Shown here piece by piece: positions 43,303 to 52,400 of a DNA stretch of 64,000 nt. Source of the DNA: Flavicella sp964230805 (GTDB lineage Bacteria; Bacteroidota; Bacteroidia; Flavobacteriales; Flavobacteriaceae). The first letter of the stretch is position 1. Each line of letters opens with the position of its first letter. The notes below the pieces were generated by a model. It saw only the letters and a list, made by a program, of their open reading frames with translations, had not been told where the DNA came from and did not search any database. The DNA is taken from the NCBI GenBank assembly GCA_964230805.1, contig CAXRIA010000002.1, positions 76,490 to 140,489 on the forward strand, written 5' to 3'. The position numbers and the translations under genes are program-made.

Positions 43303-46300
43303 ATGATCCTATTTTTTCAACGCAAGACTACTGTATTTGCTGTACAAACCAAAGAACTCTCCTCAGAGAACATTCAAAAATTAGTTTGGTTGTTCGGCAA
43401 CGCATCGCAACTCAACACAAGCGAAATAGAAGGCTATTTTGTGGGACCCCGGAAAGAAATGATTACACCTTGGAGTACCAACGCTGTTGAAATTACGCAA
43501 AACATGAGTATTGAGGGAATTCTCAGAATTGAAGAATTTACACAAGTCGCTTCCAACGAAGTCGAAATTGATCCCATGCTTCAAGTATTGTACACAGGTT
43601 TGAACCAAGCTATTTTTACCATTGACATCAAACCAGAAGCGGTAATAGAAATCGAAGACATTCAAGCTTTCAACCAAAAAGAAGGACTTTCTTTGAGCCA
43701 AGAAGAAGTGGCTTATTTGGAAGAATTAGCCACAAAAATCGGAAGAAAACTAACCGATTCTGAAGTATTTGGATTTTCACAAATCAACTCAGAACACTGT
43801 CGTCATAAAATATTCAACGGAACCTTTGTCATTGATGGAGAAGAAAAAGAGAGCTCGTTGTTTAAAATGATTCGCAAAACTTCGGAAACAAACCCGAACG
43901 GCATTGTTTCAGCCTACAAAGACAATGTGGCCTTTGTAAAGGGGCCGAAAGTAACCCAGTTTGCCCCGAAATCAGCAGACAAACCGGATTTTTATGAAAT
44001 CAAAGATTTTGAATCAGTCATTTCATTGAAAGCCGAAACACATAATTTTCCAACCACTGTAGAGCCCTTCAACGGTGCTGCAACCGGTTCTGGAGGAGAA
44101 ATTAGAGATCGATTGGCCGGTGGAAAAGGTTCGTTGCCTTTGGCGGGTACAGCGGTGTATATGACCTCCTACTCACGTTTGTCAAAAAACAGACCTTGGG
44201 AGACCATGGAAGAACGCGATTGGTTGTACCAAACCCCTATGGAAATACTAATCAAAGCCTCTAATGGAGCCTCTGATTTTGGAAACAAATTTGGACAACC
44301 TTTGATCTCAGGTTCCCTATTGACCTTCGAAGCAGACGAATCTGCCGCTAGCTCAGACTCTCTGCGGAAACTAGGATTTGACAAAGTGATTATGCAAGCC
44401 GGAGGAATTGGTTACGGTAAAAACGAACAAGCGCTTAAAGACACTCCAGAACAAGGAGACAAAATTGTGATCTTGGGTGGTGACAATTACCGAATTGGAA
44501 TGGGAGGTGCCGCTGTTTCTTCTGCCGATACAGGTGGAATGGACAGTCAATTGGAGTTGAACGCTGTTCAGCGTTCAAACCCAGAAATGCAAAAACGTGC
44601 GGCCAATGCGGTGCGTGGTATGGTCGAAAGTGACGCCAACCCGATTGTATCGATTCACGATCACGGAGCGGGTGGACACCTGAACTGCTTGTCGGAGCTT
44701 GTAGAAGACACCGGAGGTAAAATTGATTTGGACAAACTGCCCGTCGGAGATCCAACACTTTCTGCCAAAGAAATTATCGGAAACGAATCGCAAGAGCGTA
44801 TGGGCTTGGTCATCAACGAAGAAAGCGTGGCGTATTTAAAACGCGTCGCAGACAGAGAACGTTCTCCCATGTACACAGTAGGAGATGTCACCAACGACCA
44901 TCAGTTTACATTTGAATCGGCGACAACAGGCGAAAAACCAATGGACTTGGCCATGAACGATATGTTTGGGAGTTCTCCAAAGACAGTATTGCACGATAAA
45001 ACCATTCAAAGAGACTATACGCCTTTAAACTACGACTCAAAAAATATCCACGAATACTTAGAGAACGTTTTACAGCTAGAAGCCGTTGCTTGTAAAGACT
45101 GGTTGACCAACAAAGTAGACCGCTGTGTCGGAGGAAAAGTTGCCAAACAGCAAACAGCAGGTCCTTTGCAATTGCCGTTAAATGATGTTGCCGTCATGGC
45201 GCTGGACTACGATGGAAAAGAAGGAATCGCCACGAGTATTGGTCATGCTCCTGTTGCGAGTTTGATCAATGAGGTAGCCGGTTCTAGAAATGCCATTGCA
45301 GAAGCATTGACCAACCTCATTTGGGCTCCTTTGGAAGACGATTTAAAAGCCGTTTCCTTGTCTGCAAACTGGATGTGGCCTTGTAAAAATGAAGGTGAAG
45401 ATGCCCGTTTGTACAATGCTGTTGAGGCCGTTTCGAACTTCGCTATTGAGCTCGGAATCAATATTCCGACAGGAAAAGATTCGCTTTCCATGAAGCAAAA
45501 ATATCCAAATGAAGAAGTCATTGCCCCAGGTACGGTGATCATCTCAGCTGCTGGACATTGCAACGACATCATAAAAGTGGTAGAACCTGTCTTTCAAAAA
45601 AATGCGCAAAATAAAATTTACCACATCGATTTTTCAAACGATACTTTTAAACTAGGAGGTTCTTCTTTTGCACAAGCCGTGAATGGTATTGGAAACGAGA
45701 GCCCAAATATCAACGATTCGGAAAAATTCAAAACAGCGTTCAATACCCTTCAAAAATTGATCAAAGAAGAACGAATTTTGGCGGGACACGACATTTCTGC
45801 GGGAGGTATGATTACCACTATTTTGGAAATGTGTTTTGCACAAAACATGGTAGGTGCTAATTTGGATATTTCTGCCTTGGGAGAACCAGACACCATCAAA
45901 GCATTGTTCTCGGAAAACAGTGGTGTCATTATTCAATCTTCGGATGAAGAAATCGAACGCATCTTAACAGAAAATGATGTCAAGTTCACCTATCTCGGAA
46001 ATGCGGTGAGAAGCAACGAAGTTTGCATCACAAACCATGGAGCCACTGAAACGTTTAATGTTGCCTATTTACGAGATATTTGGTTTGGTACTTCTTACTT
46101 GTTAGACGACAAGCAAACCGCCAACGGTTTGGCTACTGCGCGTTTCAACAATTACAAAGAACAGCCTTTATCCTTTGAATTCCCTGCTGGTTTTGACGGG
46201 AAACTTCCTGTGATTGACTCGAGCAAACCAAAACCCAAAGCCGCTATCATTCGCGAAAAAGGGTCCAACTCAGAGCGCGAAATGGCCAATGCCATGTATT

Positions 46301-46974
46301 TGGCTGGCTTTGATGTCAAAGATGTGCACATGACCGATTTAATTTCAGGTCGTGAAACGTTGGAAGACATTCAGTTTATTGGTGCTGTTGGAGGGTTTTC
46401 CAATTCCGATGTTTTGGGTTCTGCCAAAGGTTGGGCAGGTGCATTCTTGTACAATGAAAAAGCAAAAACAGCCCTGGAAAACTTCTTCAAAAGAGAAGAC
46501 ACGTTGTCTATTGGAATTTGCAACGGTTGTCAATTGTTTGTAGAATTGGGATTGATCAATCCTGACCATACCGAAAAACCAAAAATGCTACACAACGAAT
46601 CACAAAAGCATGAAAGTAGTTTCACTTCTGTCAGCATTCAAAATAACAATTCAGTAATGTTGCATTCTTTGGCAGGAAGTACTTTGGGCGTATGGATTTC
46701 TCATGGTGAAGGAAAATTCCATTTGCCAAAATCGGAAGACCACTACAACATTGTTGGAAAATACGGCTACGAAAGTTACCCTGCCAATCCAAATGGCTCC
46801 GATTACAATACGGCGATGATGACCTCGAAAGACGGCCGTCATTTGGTCATGATGCCACATATTGAACGTTCCATTTTCCAATGGAATTGGGCACATTATC
46901 CAAACCAGAGAAAAGACGAAGTTTCGCCATGGCTTGAAGCTTTTGTAAACGCAAAAAACTGGTTGACAAAATAA
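43303..46974 (+). CDS. purL: Phosphoribosylformylglycinamidine synthase, large single-chain form
   Basis: A 1223-residue FGAM synthase catalysing the fourth step of purine synthesis with glutamine as nitrogen donor. In order: an N-terminal PurS-like domain (FFQRKTTVFAVQTKELS), two AIRS-type ATP domains with SEHCRHKIF, VISLKAETHNFPTTVEPFNGAATGSGGEIRD and HDHGAGGHLNCLSEL, and a C-terminal glutaminase with GICNGCQLFVELGLI holding the nucleophile cysteine. ATG at 43291 is an alternative start; 43303 (MILFFQRK) fits relatives better. Confidence 0.95.
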   Translation: MILFFQRKTTVFAVQTKELSSENIQKLVWLFGNASQLNTSEIEGYFVGPRKEMITPWSTNAVEITQNMSIEGILRIEEFTQVASNEVEIDPMLQVLYTGLNQAIFTIDIKPEAVIEIEDIQAFNQKEGLSLSQEEVAYLEELATKIGRKLTDSEVFGFSQINSEHCRHKIFNGTFVIDGEEKESSLFKMIRKTSETNPNGIVSAYKDNVAFVKGPKVTQFAPKSADKPDFYEIKDFESVISLKAETHNFPTTVEPFNGAATGSGGEIRDRLAGGKGSLPLAGTAVYMTSYSRLSKNRPWETMEERDWLYQTPMEILIKASNGASDFGNKFGQPLISGSLLTFEADESAASSDSLRKLGFDKVIMQAGGIGYGKNEQALKDTPEQGDKIVILGGDNYRIGMGGAAVSSADTGGMDSQLELNAVQRSNPEMQKRAANAVRGMVESDANPIVSIHDHGAGGHLNCLSELVEDTGGKIDLDKLPVGDPTLSAKEIIGNESQERMGLVINEESVAYLKRVADRERSPMYTVGDVTNDHQFTFESATTGEKPMDLAMNDMFGSSPKTVLHDKTIQRDYTPLNYDSKNIHEYLENVLQLEAVACKDWLTNKVDRCVGGKVAKQQTAGPLQLPLNDVAVMALDYDGKEGIATSIGHAPVASLINEVAGSRNAIAEALTNLIWAPLEDDLKAVSLSANWMWPCKNEGEDARLYNAVEAVSNFAIELGINIPTGKDSLSMKQKYPNEEVIAPGTVIISAAGHCNDIIKVVEPVFQKNAQNKIYHIDFSNDTFKLGGSSFAQAVNGIGNESPNINDSEKFKTAFNTLQKLIKEERILAGHDISAGGMITTILEMCFAQNMVGANLDISALGEPDTIKALFSENSGVIIQSSDEEIERILTENDVKFTYLGNAVRSNEVCITNHGATETFNVAYLRDIWFGTSYLLDDKQTANGLATARFNNYKEQPLSFEFPAGFDGKLPVIDSSKPKPKAAIIREKGSNSEREMANAMYLAGFDVKDVHMTDLISGRETLEDIQFIGAVGGFSNSDVLGSAKGWAGAFLYNEKAKTALENFFKREDTLSIGICNGCQLFVELGLINPDHTEKPKMLHNESQKHESSFTSVSIQNNNSVMLHSLAGSTLGVWISHGEGKFHLPKSEDHYNIVGKYGYESYPANPNGSDYNTAMMTSKDGRHLVMMPHIERSIFQWNWAHYPNQRKDEVSPWLEAFVNAKNWLTK

Positions 46975-47053
46975 AAGGTATTACCCCCCTTCATTTAGAA
47001 AAAAACACTGTAAAAAAATCTTTTGTAGATTCGCATAAAGAGAAATTGAAATC

Positions 47054-47716
47054 ATGGAAAAAAAAGGGTCTTATTTTTTACAAGCGGCTATCGGATTGAT
47101 TTCCACCGCCTCACTTTTGTATTTTTTCAACCAAAAATGGTTTGGTTTTCTCATAAAAGAAGATGGCGTTTTAGAAAACCTTACGGCACTCATACTGTTG
47201 GTAAGCTCTGTTTTGCTTTTGCTTCGTTTTGTTCGCGTTAGAACAGACAAAAATATGCTTTGGAAAGCGTTCAATATCCTGATGATCGTAGGCTTGTTTT
47301 TTGGGTTTGGAGAAGAAATTTCTTGGGGACAACGAATTTTTGAAATCGAAACGGGTGATTTTTTTAGTCAAAACAACACTCAAAATGAAACCAACCTTCA
47401 CAATTTAAAAATCAACGGTGTAAAAATAAATCGCATCATTTCTGTTTCGTTTTCAAGTATTTTTGGCGTGTATTACTTTTTTCTACTAGGACTGTACAAA
47501 CGCATCCCCTCCCTAAAAAGACTCGTTCAAAAAATTGGAATCCCAGTTCCCACACGTTACCAGTCTTTGTGGTTTGTAGGAGGAACTTTTTTAATTTTTA
47601 TGGTTCCGCATTCCAAAAAGTGGGAAATATGGGAATGTATTTTTGTACTTTCTTTTTTATGGATTTTAATTGCTCCTTACAACAAAGAGGAAAAACTTTT
47701 TGTTTCTAAAAAATAA
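47054..47716 (+). CDS. GEEISWGQR-motif membrane protein, unknown function
   Basis: A 220-residue protein with about six hydrophobic segments. Two conserved-looking polar stretches stand out: KEDGVLENLTALILL (about 35-49) and FGFGEEISWGQRIFE (84-98), the latter with two adjacent glutamates next to a membrane segment. I have seen this ED..E / GEEISWGQR pairing in other bacterial membrane proteins of unknown role, sometimes near glycosyltransferases. Buried acidic residues could mean an enzyme or ion channel, but there is no direct evidence. Confidence 0.8.
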   Translation: MEKKGSYFLQAAIGLISTASLLYFFNQKWFGFLIKEDGVLENLTALILLVSSVLLLLRFVRVRTDKNMLWKAFNILMIVGLFFGFGEEISWGQRIFEIETGDFFSQNNTQNETNLHNLKINGVKINRIISVSFSSIFGVYYFFLLGLYKRIPSLKRLVQKIGIPVPTRYQSLWFVGGTFLIFMVPHSKKWEIWECIFVLSFLWILIAPYNKEEKLFVSKK

Positions 47717-47835
47717 GAGACCCATCAATAGTGTTGAATTCGGCATAATATGCATTCACAACTTCCTTTTTTTTACAGCATTTCAAATTATCCGATTTAC
47801 TAGCTTTCGAAGATAGCAAAAATCGCTTTTCTAAA

Positions 47836-47919
47836 AACGAGACCTCGTTGCCGTGATTTTTATGCGTTCATCATAGAGCCGGCAAAAATGCAAGTCAACG
47901 CAACTAAAATTTAGATTTG
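47836..47919 (+). promoter_or_regulatory. Spacer upstream of the acyl-CoA ligase: hairpin and -7 box
   Basis: The 284-nt spacer before the ligase holds a small hairpin (AACGA / TCGTT, 47836-47849) within longer AT-rich arms, and an exact -7 box TAGATTTG (47912-47919) about 80 nt before the ATG. No small gene was found in it. Confidence 0.35.
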
Positions 47920-48000
47920 CGCAAAACCGAATACTCCCTTTTGCAAATCCTCTAAAATTCACTATTTTGCGGTAACCATTTTTACTACGAAACCAAACCC

Positions 48001-49773
48001 ATGAAAAACATCAAGTTCATATTCGATTTTCCAACGCACCAATTGGAAAATTTCAATCTCAACAAAGCTTTCACAACCAAATACAACGGAAAATGGGAAA
48101 GCATCTCTACAGAGGAGTATATTTCACAATACAACCATGTCAGTCGAGGCCTATTAAAATTAGGCATACAGGCCAATGAAAAAATTGCGGTTATTTCCAC
48201 CACCAACAGAACCGAGTGGAATGTATTGGATATGGGGGTTTTGCAAATTGGCGCACAAAACATTCCCATCTACCCTACCATTTCAAAAGAAGATTACGAA
48301 TACATTTTGAACCACTCTGAAGCGAGCTATTGTTTTGTTTCTGACAGTTCAATCCTAGAAAAGTTGAACCAAATCAAAGGGAATACCCAACTCAAAGAAA
48401 TCTATACTTTTGATGAAATTTCCGGTGAAAAGAATTGGAAAGAGGTTTTGGATTTAGGAAAAGACACCTCTCTTGATTCGGAACTTGACGCTCGTAAAAA
48501 AAACATACAACCTCATGATTTGGCAACCATTATCTACACATCAGGAACGACAGGAAAGCCCAAAGGCGTCATGCTCTCACACAACAATCTTGTGTCCAAT
48601 GTATTGGACAGTATTCCGAGAGTTCCATTGGAGCATGGAAATGCCAAAGCCTTGAGCTTTTTGCCTGTATGTCACGTGTTTGAAAGAATCATTCTTTATC
48701 TCTACCAAGCATGTGGTATTGAAATTTATTTTGCAGAATCGCCAGAAACCATCAGTGACAACCTAAAAGAAATCCAACCGAACATCATGACCGCGGTTCC
48801 TCGATTGTACGAGAAGGTCTATGACAAAATTGTAAGCAAAGGTGCTGAATTGACCGGTATCAAAAAGAAATTATTTTTCTGGGCCGTCGAACTAGGCCTT
48901 GCATTTGAACCTTTCGGAGCGAACGGAGCATGGTATGAGTTCAAATTAAAAATTGCTCGAAAATTAATTTTCAGCAAATGGAAAGAAGCTTTGGGGGGAA
49001 ATATCAGTACATTGGTATCTGGATCTGCTGCTTTACAACCTCGTTTAACCCGTGTTTTCTCAGCTGCTGGCATGCCTATCTTGGAAGGCTATGGACTTAC
49101 AGAAACTTCGCCTGTTGTATCGGTGAACTGCCCTTTTAACAAAGGCATTCGTATCGGCACGGTTGGAAGAATTATTGAAAATGTGGACGTAAAAATTGCG
49201 GATGATGGCGAAATTCTTGTCAAAGGCCCCAATGTAATGCTAGGTTATTACAAAGACGAAGAAAAAACAGCCTCGGTAATGACGGGTGATTATTTTCATA
49301 CTGGAGACATTGGAGAGGTATCGGAAGACAATTTTCTAAAAATTACCGATCGTAAAAAAGAAATGTTCAAAACCTCTGGAGGAAAATATGTGGCACCCGC
49401 ACTGCTAGAAAACGAGCTCAAACAATCGCGATTTATCGAACAAATTATGGTGGTGGGTGAAGGAGAAAAAATGCCTGCAGCACTGATTCAACCCAATTTT
49501 GAATTTGTTCGCGAATGGGCTCACCGAAAAAATATTTCTTTGGGAGATTCAAACGAATCTGTCATTTCGAACGAAAGCGTGATTGAAAGAATCCAAGAAG
49601 AAATTGACAGCTGCAACGCCAACTTTGGAAAATGGGAACAAATTAAAAAATTCAAATTAACGCCAGAGGAATGGAGTATTGATGGCGGACATTTGACGCC
49701 CACACTAAAAATGAAACGAAAGATTATCAAAGGTATTTACCAAGACCTTTACGATAGCATTTACACGAAATAA
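48001..49773 (+). CDS. Long-chain fatty-acid-CoA ligase
   Basis: A 590-residue AMP-binding enzyme that activates fatty acids to acyl-CoA. The P-loop-like motif is IIYTSGTTGKPKGVMLSHNN, the A5 motif GYGLTETSPVVS, and the hinge region TGDYFHTGDIGEVSEDNFLKITDRKKEMFKT, followed by the C-terminal lysine in TPTLKMKRKII. The N-terminus TTKYNGKWESISTEEYISQ is normal for FadD15-type bacterial ligases. It acts at the membrane in fatty-acid import and degradation. Confidence 0.94.
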   Translation: MKNIKFIFDFPTHQLENFNLNKAFTTKYNGKWESISTEEYISQYNHVSRGLLKLGIQANEKIAVISTTNRTEWNVLDMGVLQIGAQNIPIYPTISKEDYEYILNHSEASYCFVSDSSILEKLNQIKGNTQLKEIYTFDEISGEKNWKEVLDLGKDTSLDSELDARKKNIQPHDLATIIYTSGTTGKPKGVMLSHNNLVSNVLDSIPRVPLEHGNAKALSFLPVCHVFERIILYLYQACGIEIYFAESPETISDNLKEIQPNIMTAVPRLYEKVYDKIVSKGAELTGIKKKLFFWAVELGLAFEPFGANGAWYEFKLKIARKLIFSKWKEALGGNISTLVSGSAALQPRLTRVFSAAGMPILEGYGLTETSPVVSVNCPFNKGIRIGTVGRIIENVDVKIADDGEILVKGPNVMLGYYKDEEKTASVMTGDYFHTGDIGEVSEDNFLKITDRKKEMFKTSGGKYVAPALLENELKQSRFIEQIMVVGEGEKMPAALIQPNFEFVREWAHRKNISLGDSNESVISNESVIERIQEEIDSCNANFGKWEQIKKFKLTPEEWSIDGGHLTPTLKMKRKIIKGIYQDLYDSIYTK

Positions 49774-49775
49774 AG

Positions 49776-49813
49776 AAAGAACCTCTTTTCGTAAAAAAAG
49801 AGATTCTTTTATT
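49776..49813. terminator. Bidirectional terminator
   Basis: A 14-bp stem with one mismatch (AAAGAACCTCTTTT / AAAAGAGATTCTTT) with a 6-nt loop, between the convergent ligase and FAH genes, with T runs on the plus strand. Confidence 0.75.
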
Positions 49814-50420
49814 TTATTTTGATTTCAAAAGCCTGATTTCCCTCCAACAATCCTAAAAGTACATCATTCTCCTTTACCTTTCCCACACCTGCCGGTGTTC
49901 CTGTGAATAGTACATCTCCTTTTTTTAGGGTTAAAAACTGAGACACATACGCGATCAACTCATCGATGGTCCAAAGCATGTGATTGGTATTTCCTTCCTG
50001 CACCAATTCATTGTTTCTTGAAAGCGAAAAATTTATATCTTGAAGATTTTTAAAATCTTGCTTCGGGTAAAAATTTCCAATCACCGCACTACCATCAAAG
50101 GCCTTGGCTTGCTCCCAGGGATGCCCCTTCTCTTTTGCTTTTTCTTGTATGTCTCTCGCCGTAAAATCGATTCCCAATCCAATTTCGTCGTAATACTTGT
50201 GTGCAAATTTTGGGCTGATGTATTTTCCTACTTTGTTGATTTTTACCAATATTTCCACTTCATAATGGATATTATCAGAAAAAGAAGGGATAAAAAAAGG
50301 CATTTTTTTTGGTAAAATGGCAGAGTCGGGTTTAAGGAAAAACAACGGTGCTGTTGGCTTCTCATTTCCCAGTTCTGAGATATGCTGCGCATAGTTCCTA
50401 CCAATACAAATGATTTTCAT
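49809..50420 (-). CDS. Fumarylacetoacetate hydrolase-family protein
   Basis: A 203-residue FAH-family enzyme. Characteristic elements are IGRNYAQHISELGNEKPTAP at the start, the metal-binding glutamates in HYEVEILVKI, the lysine/aspartate in GLGIDFTARDIQEKAKEKGHPWEQAKAFDGSA and TGTPAGVGKV near the end. The family includes acylpyruvate hydrolases and oxaloacetate decarboxylases (FAHD1 type); the small size and the start fit that group. It lies 23 nt downstream of purU. Confidence 0.9.
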   Translation of the reverse strand: MKIICIGRNYAQHISELGNEKPTAPLFFLKPDSAILPKKMPFFIPSFSDNIHYEVEILVKINKVGKYISPKFAHKYYDEIGLGIDFTARDIQEKAKEKGHPWEQAKAFDGSAVIGNFYPKQDFKNLQDINFSLSRNNELVQEGNTNHMLWTIDELIAYVSQFLTLKKGDVLFTGTPAGVGKVKENDVLLGLLEGNQAFEIKIK

Positions 50421-50443
50421 AGATGGGGGTTTGAGATTTGTAA

Positions 50444-51316
50444 CTATTCTCCCGTTTCAGGAAAAACAATCGCCTTGTTTGCGTCTACAATAATTTGGTT
50501 GTTCAAATGACAATTCACGGCACGCGCTAATACAAGCGTTTCGATATCAGCCCCTATTTTCTTTAAGGAGGCTGCGGAACTTTCGTGCGTTACTCTTTCC
50601 ACTCCTTGTTCAATGATAGGACCTTCGTCTAGATCTTCTGTGGCGTAATGTGCGGTTGCGCCAATAATTTTCACTCCTCTTTCATATGCCCGTTGGTATG
50701 GATTTGCTCCTTGGAATGCGGGCAAAAAGGAATGGTGAATATTGATAATTTTATTTTCGTAATGCGCTATAAATCTAGTTGACAAAATTTGCATATAACG
50801 CGCCATAATAATCAAATCAATTTTCGCATTGTCAAACAATTCCATCAATGCTTGCTCTTGCTGTTCTTTGGTTTCTTTGGTTACTGGCTTGTAGTAAAAC
50901 GGAATGCCAAACATGGCAGCAATGGGTTTTAGTTTTTCGTGATTGCTCACCACCATGGAAATGTCGCAATTTAATTTTCCTTCTTTGTGTCGGTGTAACA
51001 AATCGTAGAGGTTGTGACTGGTATGCGATACCATAATGGCTACTTTCTGCTTTTTTCGACCGTAATCGACACGCCAAGAAATTTGATAGGCTTCTGCCAA
51101 CCTTTCGAAACGCTCCTCCAACTGTTCTTTACTTAATAGAACGGAATTATCGACGGCCAAGCGAATTCGCATAAAAAATTTTGCGGAAGTTGCATTGGTG
51201 TATTGCTGTGAGCTCACAATATTAAAGCCTTCTGAATAGAAGAAATGCGTAAGTTTGGCAATAATCCCCTTTTGATCTGGACATTTTATTAAAAAAGTAA
51301 CTATTTGTGGTTTCAT
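50444..51316 (-). CDS. purU: Formyltetrahydrofolate deformylase
   Basis: A 290-residue enzyme releasing formate from 10-formyl-THF, which feeds PurT and balances one-carbon pools. An N-terminal ACT domain (about 1-85; LIKCPDQKGIIAKLTHFFYSEG) is followed by a formyltransferase domain with SNHEKLKP, the HHSFLPAF motif and the active-site Asp in GATAHYATEDLDEGPIIEQ. It shares the purine theme with purB and purL elsewhere in the window. Confidence 0.95.
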   Translation of the reverse strand: MKPQIVTFLIKCPDQKGIIAKLTHFFYSEGFNIVSSQQYTNATSAKFFMRIRLAVDNSVLLSKEQLEERFERLAEAYQISWRVDYGRKKQKVAIMVSHTSHNLYDLLHRHKEGKLNCDISMVVSNHEKLKPIAAMFGIPFYYKPVTKETKEQQEQALMELFDNAKIDLIIMARYMQILSTRFIAHYENKIINIHHSFLPAFQGANPYQRAYERGVKIIGATAHYATEDLDEGPIIEQGVERVTHESSAASLKKIGADIETLVLARAVNCHLNNQIIVDANKAIVFPETGE

Positions 51317-51434
51317 AAATTCTTTGTGTCAACTAAATAAGCGAAAGCCTCAACGACTCGCTCTTTTTTACATTTTTATTTTCGTTCTGCGCTCGGCCAA
51401 AGCTTTCGCATCGGCTTAAATTTTCGAATAGGGA

Positions 51435-52295
51435 TTAAACGATGTATTTTTTGTCAAAATTGGGCTTTCTTTTTTCTAAAAAAGCATCCCTTCCTTCTTT
51501 TGCCTCATCGGTCATATAAGCCAAACGAGTGGCTTCTCCTGCAAACACCTGTTGACCTACCATGCCATCGTCGGTAAGGTTCATCGCGAACTTCAACATT
51601 TTGATAGAGGTTGGCGATTTTTCCAATATTTCTTGCGCCCACTGGTAGGCGGTTTCTTCCAATTCGTCGTGAGGAACCACAGCATTTACCATGCCCATTT
51701 CATAGGCCTCTTGAGCCGAATAATTTCTTCCGAGGAAAAATATTTCTCGTGCCTTTTTTTGTCCCACCATTTTTGCCAAATAAGCAGAACCATATCCGCC
51801 ATCGAAACTCGTGACATCGGCATCGGTTTGCTTGAAAATGGCGTGTTCCTTACTCGCCAATGTCAAATCGCAAACGACATGCAAGCTATGACCTCCTCCT
51901 ACAGCCCAACCAGGAACAACGGCAATGACTACTTTTGGCATAAAACGAATCAAACGCTGTACTTCTAAAATATTCAACCGATGACTGCCGTCATCACCGA
52001 CATACCCTTGATGCCCTCTTGCTTTTTGATCTCCTCCTGAACAAAAGGAATAAACACCGTCTTTGGTAGAGGGTCCCTCTGCCGACAATAATACCACCCC
52101 TATTTCGTTATCTTCTTGCGCATTGTAAAACGCATCGTACAATTCCGAAGTTGTACGAGGTCGAAATGCATTTCGCACATTGGGTCTGTTAAAGGCTATT
52201 CTGGCAACATTTCCGGATTTCTGATAGGTAATATCTGTATAAACTTCTCCCAAATGGTGAGAAGGTTTTACAGCTACCCAATTTGCTTGACTCAT
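51435..52295 (-). CDS. menB: 1,4-dihydroxy-2-naphthoyl-CoA synthase
   Basis: A 286-residue crotonase-fold enzyme closing the naphthoquinone ring from o-succinylbenzoyl-CoA in menaquinone synthesis. Markers are the N-terminal TDITYQKSGNVARIAFNRP, SFCSGGDQKARGHQGYVG with the oxyanion region, VVPGWAVGGGHSLHVVCDLTL, and the conserved Asp/Tyr region QTDADVTSFDGGYGSAYLAKMVGQKKAREI. Length and motifs separate MenB from ordinary enoyl-CoA hydratases. menD, isochorismate synthase and a thioesterase lie within 5 kb. Confidence 0.97.
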   Translation of the reverse strand: MSQANWVAVKPSHHLGEVYTDITYQKSGNVARIAFNRPNVRNAFRPRTTSELYDAFYNAQEDNEIGVVLLSAEGPSTKDGVYSFCSGGDQKARGHQGYVGDDGSHRLNILEVQRLIRFMPKVVIAVVPGWAVGGGHSLHVVCDLTLASKEHAIFKQTDADVTSFDGGYGSAYLAKMVGQKKAREIFFLGRNYSAQEAYEMGMVNAVVPHDELEETAYQWAQEILEKSPTSIKMLKFAMNLTDDGMVGQQVFAGEATRLAYMTDEAKEGRDAFLEKRKPNFDKKYIV

Positions 52296-52400
52296 AGGAT
52301 TGTTTTTAATTAAACACGTTTGTCGAGTGTAAAGATATAACTATTGAAAAAACTAAAAAAATTAGTACATTCGAATAATTTTACCAATGCTCTTTTGTTC

